Assembly: GCF_032854445.1 (NCBI RefSeq)
Contig: NC_088295.1
Span: 83,496,644 to 83,560,643 of the forward strand
Direction: 5' to 3'
From: Liolophura sinensis
Taxonomy: Eukaryota > Mollusca > Polyplacophora > Chitonida > Chitonidae
DNA length: 64,000 nt
Shown here: one piece after another, positions 61,462 through 64,000 of the stretch
Position numbering within the stretch: position 1 is the stretch's first letter
How the letters are laid out: the number at the start of each line of letters is the position of its first letter
Position numbers and translations under genes: made by a program
The notes under the pieces: model-generated
The model's input: only the letters and a program-made list of their open reading frames with translations
What the model was told of the DNA's origin: nothing
Database searches by the model: none

Positions 61462-63423
61462 CTGTTTCAACAAAAAAATTCAAAACATTTTTGTTAAAAG
61501 AGAAACCTAAACGGATTATCTCATATCTGTCAACACAAATGATTTGGACAGGACTTCATTTGTGCGTGACTATAATCTGTTTTCAGCCCACGGAACATCT
61601 TTTTATTTAAACTGTATACAAAATATCAGATTATGAGACTATTCCTTACAAGCAAATGAACACTCCTTGCACACTGTACACGTAAGTAGATACAATATAT
61701 ACATGTACTTGTGCTAACTCCTCAAGCCGAATCTTTGATGAAATCAACGTCACAAGCAGTCAAGCAAAGACAGAGAACAACACAACACTACATGCAAGCC
61801 TAATACCAGATCAAGTTCACCAACACCTGTTTTGTTACATGTATATGACCATGTCCAACAAATGCAAACTACGCATACAGCTGTCAGGGCACCTATCAAA
61901 AGGTGCTTTGATAACTACGATAGATCCTACCTGTGGGCAGTCCAATCATTCTGCAGCTGTTCACAGCATGAAGTAATTTGCACCATTCATATTAAATTTA
62001 GTTTACTCCACAACAGGGCTATGTTTTATCAGTACAGGTTCACAAACTATACTGCTTTCTTACTGTCAAAATTGCCCTCTAAAATTTATAACAACACTTG
62101 GTCTGAACAATTCAGTTTTGTGTAACACAAAACACAAAAAACTTCCAATACTGAAGTCAACAATCACTACTAATTATGTTGACTTTTATGCTGTGTCAGT
62201 ACAGGTATCGATAACTTTCACCAAGCTATAATCATTGAATTCAATGTCATAGCTCATAGTAAAAACAGATTTGTAAACGCAAAGAAGAAAATAAAAAGCT
62301 AACTCTGCACTGCACATTTCTCTTCAGGAACAGTCATTTAAAGGTGTTCAAAACATGAAATAATTAAATACATGAAGTATGTGATTTCATGGTAGCTGTT
62401 ATCCTACAGACCCAACTATTCCAGATGTATATTCAGTCTAATAAACATAGAGCAAAATCATGATTTTAGCCATGCTGTCTGGGGAAAACCGATGTGAACT
62501 TGTGAGCCTCCTGAAATGCTAATTCAGTTTTAGTATTGGCCTACCGGTACTTTATGGTTGATTTCCTGGTGTTCATATGTTAACAGAAACTAGACTTTAC
62601 TAAAGGAAGTGAATTATCTTTTCACTTTATTGGTGTTGAGGGTGGCAGCTGAGGTACACAGCTGTATTCAACTGAATTCCACCTTGTCAACAACATGTAG
62701 CTTTTATCTTGGAATGTGACATTCAAATTTTAGTGACGAATCTTGCCCAGAAGTGGGTGTGGTCACTCACTTTATAACCAGTGAAAGTTTGTCAAAATGA
62801 TTTTCTTTTCCAACAGTTGAAATTTACTGTTTATACTAACTAGAATTAATACCTTCCATTAATAAACAACTGTTGTCTCACATCATCAATGCCGTAAATA
62901 TTTGGAACACCAAAAAACTTGATAGAGAAATTTAGACATCAGTCATAGACAGGACGAAAAATTCCATTCTAACAATGGGTATTTTGAGCCAACATATATT
63001 TTACGACATGGGCGAAAGGCCAACTATGACAAAGTGAACGATTAAAAAACCTATTTCTTAAATATTACCAATTATATTGCAAGACAAAATGTTTGTTTAC
63101 AAATACATGGCGTGGGAAGTATCGAAAACACATACTACATCAACGAAATAGGTCACTCCTTGGCTAGTGTAGTCCACATCAAACCATCTTTGAACTCATT
63201 CTTTATCAACACAAAAGCTCCATAAATCAGCAGTTCATCAAATGAGTGATAAGATGATGGAAAATAACCAGATTTTGGGCCAATTATCCAGAAAAATATC
63301 GAAAATTGCGTGCGAAAAAAATATTGAAGTGGCATGATTTTCGACTCCTCAGACATCCCTAAGCCAACCTTTCGCTACCTTTCTCTTCAGTGAATTCATT
63401 TTGTAACAAATCATTCGTCTTAC
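61462..63423 (-). other. INO80D 5' intron region
   Basis: This lies between the candidate 5' exon (donor at 63423) and the first assigned coding exon. I looked for an exon encoding the conserved N-terminal Cys/His module and found none I could support; the ORF at 63153-63356 has no Cys/His pattern. Confidence 0.4.
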
Positions 63424-63620
63424 CTGACAAACTAGGCCCAACCATAGCAAAATATCACATTTATAAATCTTCTTCCGTTAAATGAATGTCTACCAACAAA
63501 ATGGCGGCGGTAGCTGCGTGTAAAGTATGCAGATTTATTTATTAGTGTGTGACGAGTACACAGCTCTCGGCCGAAGATCCGCGCCGTCCGAGCACCATGA
63601 AAACGCTATATTCCAGCTCC
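63424..63620 (-). promoter_or_regulatory. Candidate INO80D first exon and promoter with a YY1-type motif
   Basis: A strong donor (gtttgtcag|gtaaga) at 63423 marks the end of a possible first exon. Immediately upstream lies AAAATGGCGGCGG (63498-63510 on the plus strand), a match to the YY1 core AAnATGGCGGC that often sits at transcription starts. CpG-rich DNA follows (ctctcggccgaagatccgcg, ccgtccgagc). The exon could encode MVGPSLS from an internal ATG or be untranslated. Confidence 0.5.
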
Positions 63621-64000
63621 CATTTTGGATTTTTTCCTACTGCAAGGCGTATATGTGACTTATTTTCACACAAAGTCTCTTTTAAACATTCTAGAAATGT
63701 AATAAAATTGCTGAAAACTTAGTGCGCATCGCTTTTCTGAAGTTTGCGCACACGAATATGACATCCCTCCGCAACAGAAATGATAAAATTCCGAATCCTC
63801 CGACCTGACAACATCTAACGTTGCATTGCTTGTGTCATGAACAGCCATATTTACGATCAAATGTTATATTTATGATGCTAACCCACCATAATTTTGGACC
63901 CCCGGCATAAAACCATGGTGTTGATAAAGTGTGAAAGCGCTGTCGAGAAGTAGTGCGCGGCCAAGGCAGCGATCGCCCCTGAGCTAGTGTAAGCGACCCC
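63621..64000. other. Upstream flank, no gene recognised
   Basis: CpG frequency rises again at 63930-64000 (tgtcgagaagtagtgcgcgg, cagcgatcgcccctgagc), which may belong to a divergent promoter reaching past the window edge. Confidence 0.35.

Noticed and set aside
61921-61960. 26-nt exon candidate with donor gtaggatc upstream of the first INO80D exon
   Set aside because: The acceptor (ctgtgaacag) lacks a pyrimidine tract and the encoded residues do not match the family.
1-64000. Autonomous transposon (reverse transcriptase or transposase) or viral insertion
   Set aside because: No ORF or fragment with catalytic motifs of such enzymes was seen on either strand.

Overview
The window is eukaryotic nuclear DNA: AT-rich, intron-rich and gene-poor, with several kilobases of minisatellite and many short tRNA-headed SINEs. 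Two SINE families have a style I associate with molluscs: one has an (AAATA)n-type tail and a conserved centre, the other ends in (actc)n. A gastropod or bivalve is my best guess. That is an inference from repeat style, not a proof. I see no reverse transcriptase, transposase, true tRNA or rRNA gene.

Layout. From 1 to 16.8 kb lies the 5' part of an unrecognised minus-strand gene. Its signal-peptide and Ser/Thr/Pro-rich first coding exon is at 16.3-16.7 kb, and a phase-matched 27-nt exon lies about 15.5 kb away at 0.7 kb. The intron between them holds three large minisatellites (31-bp, 50-bp and 37-bp units), a 41-bp minisatellite split by a SINE, a decayed ORF at 10.5-10.9 kb and a cluster of CTCF-like motifs. 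From 16.8 to 29.7 kb I find no convincing gene, only SINE copies and a degenerate minisatellite.

From 30.0 to 40.2 kb an 11-exon minus-strand gene was assembled by hand with every splice phase consistent. It encodes a 308-residue, very acidic protein whose C-terminal part resembles glutamate-rich protein 2 (ERICH2). A CpG-richer stretch near 42 kb separates it from a plus-strand gene (coding exons at 43.5 and 46.0 kb) for an 84-residue one-helix protein resembling the mitochondrial complex IV assembly factor COX14. The two genes are arranged head to head.

From 50.8 to 61.5 kb, and probably up to a CpG-richer 5' exon and promoter at 63.4-63.6 kb, lies the INO80 chromatin-remodelling subunit gene INO80D on the minus strand. 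Ten coding exons are assigned, including the conserved C3HC3H zinc-binding region, a basic tail, a GC-AG intron and one unexplained reading-frame break.

The genes have no evident joint pathway. What links the region is repeat biology: arrays with internal block duplications, SINEs landing inside arrays, and a foldback (MITE-like) family with two copies between ERICH2 and COX14.
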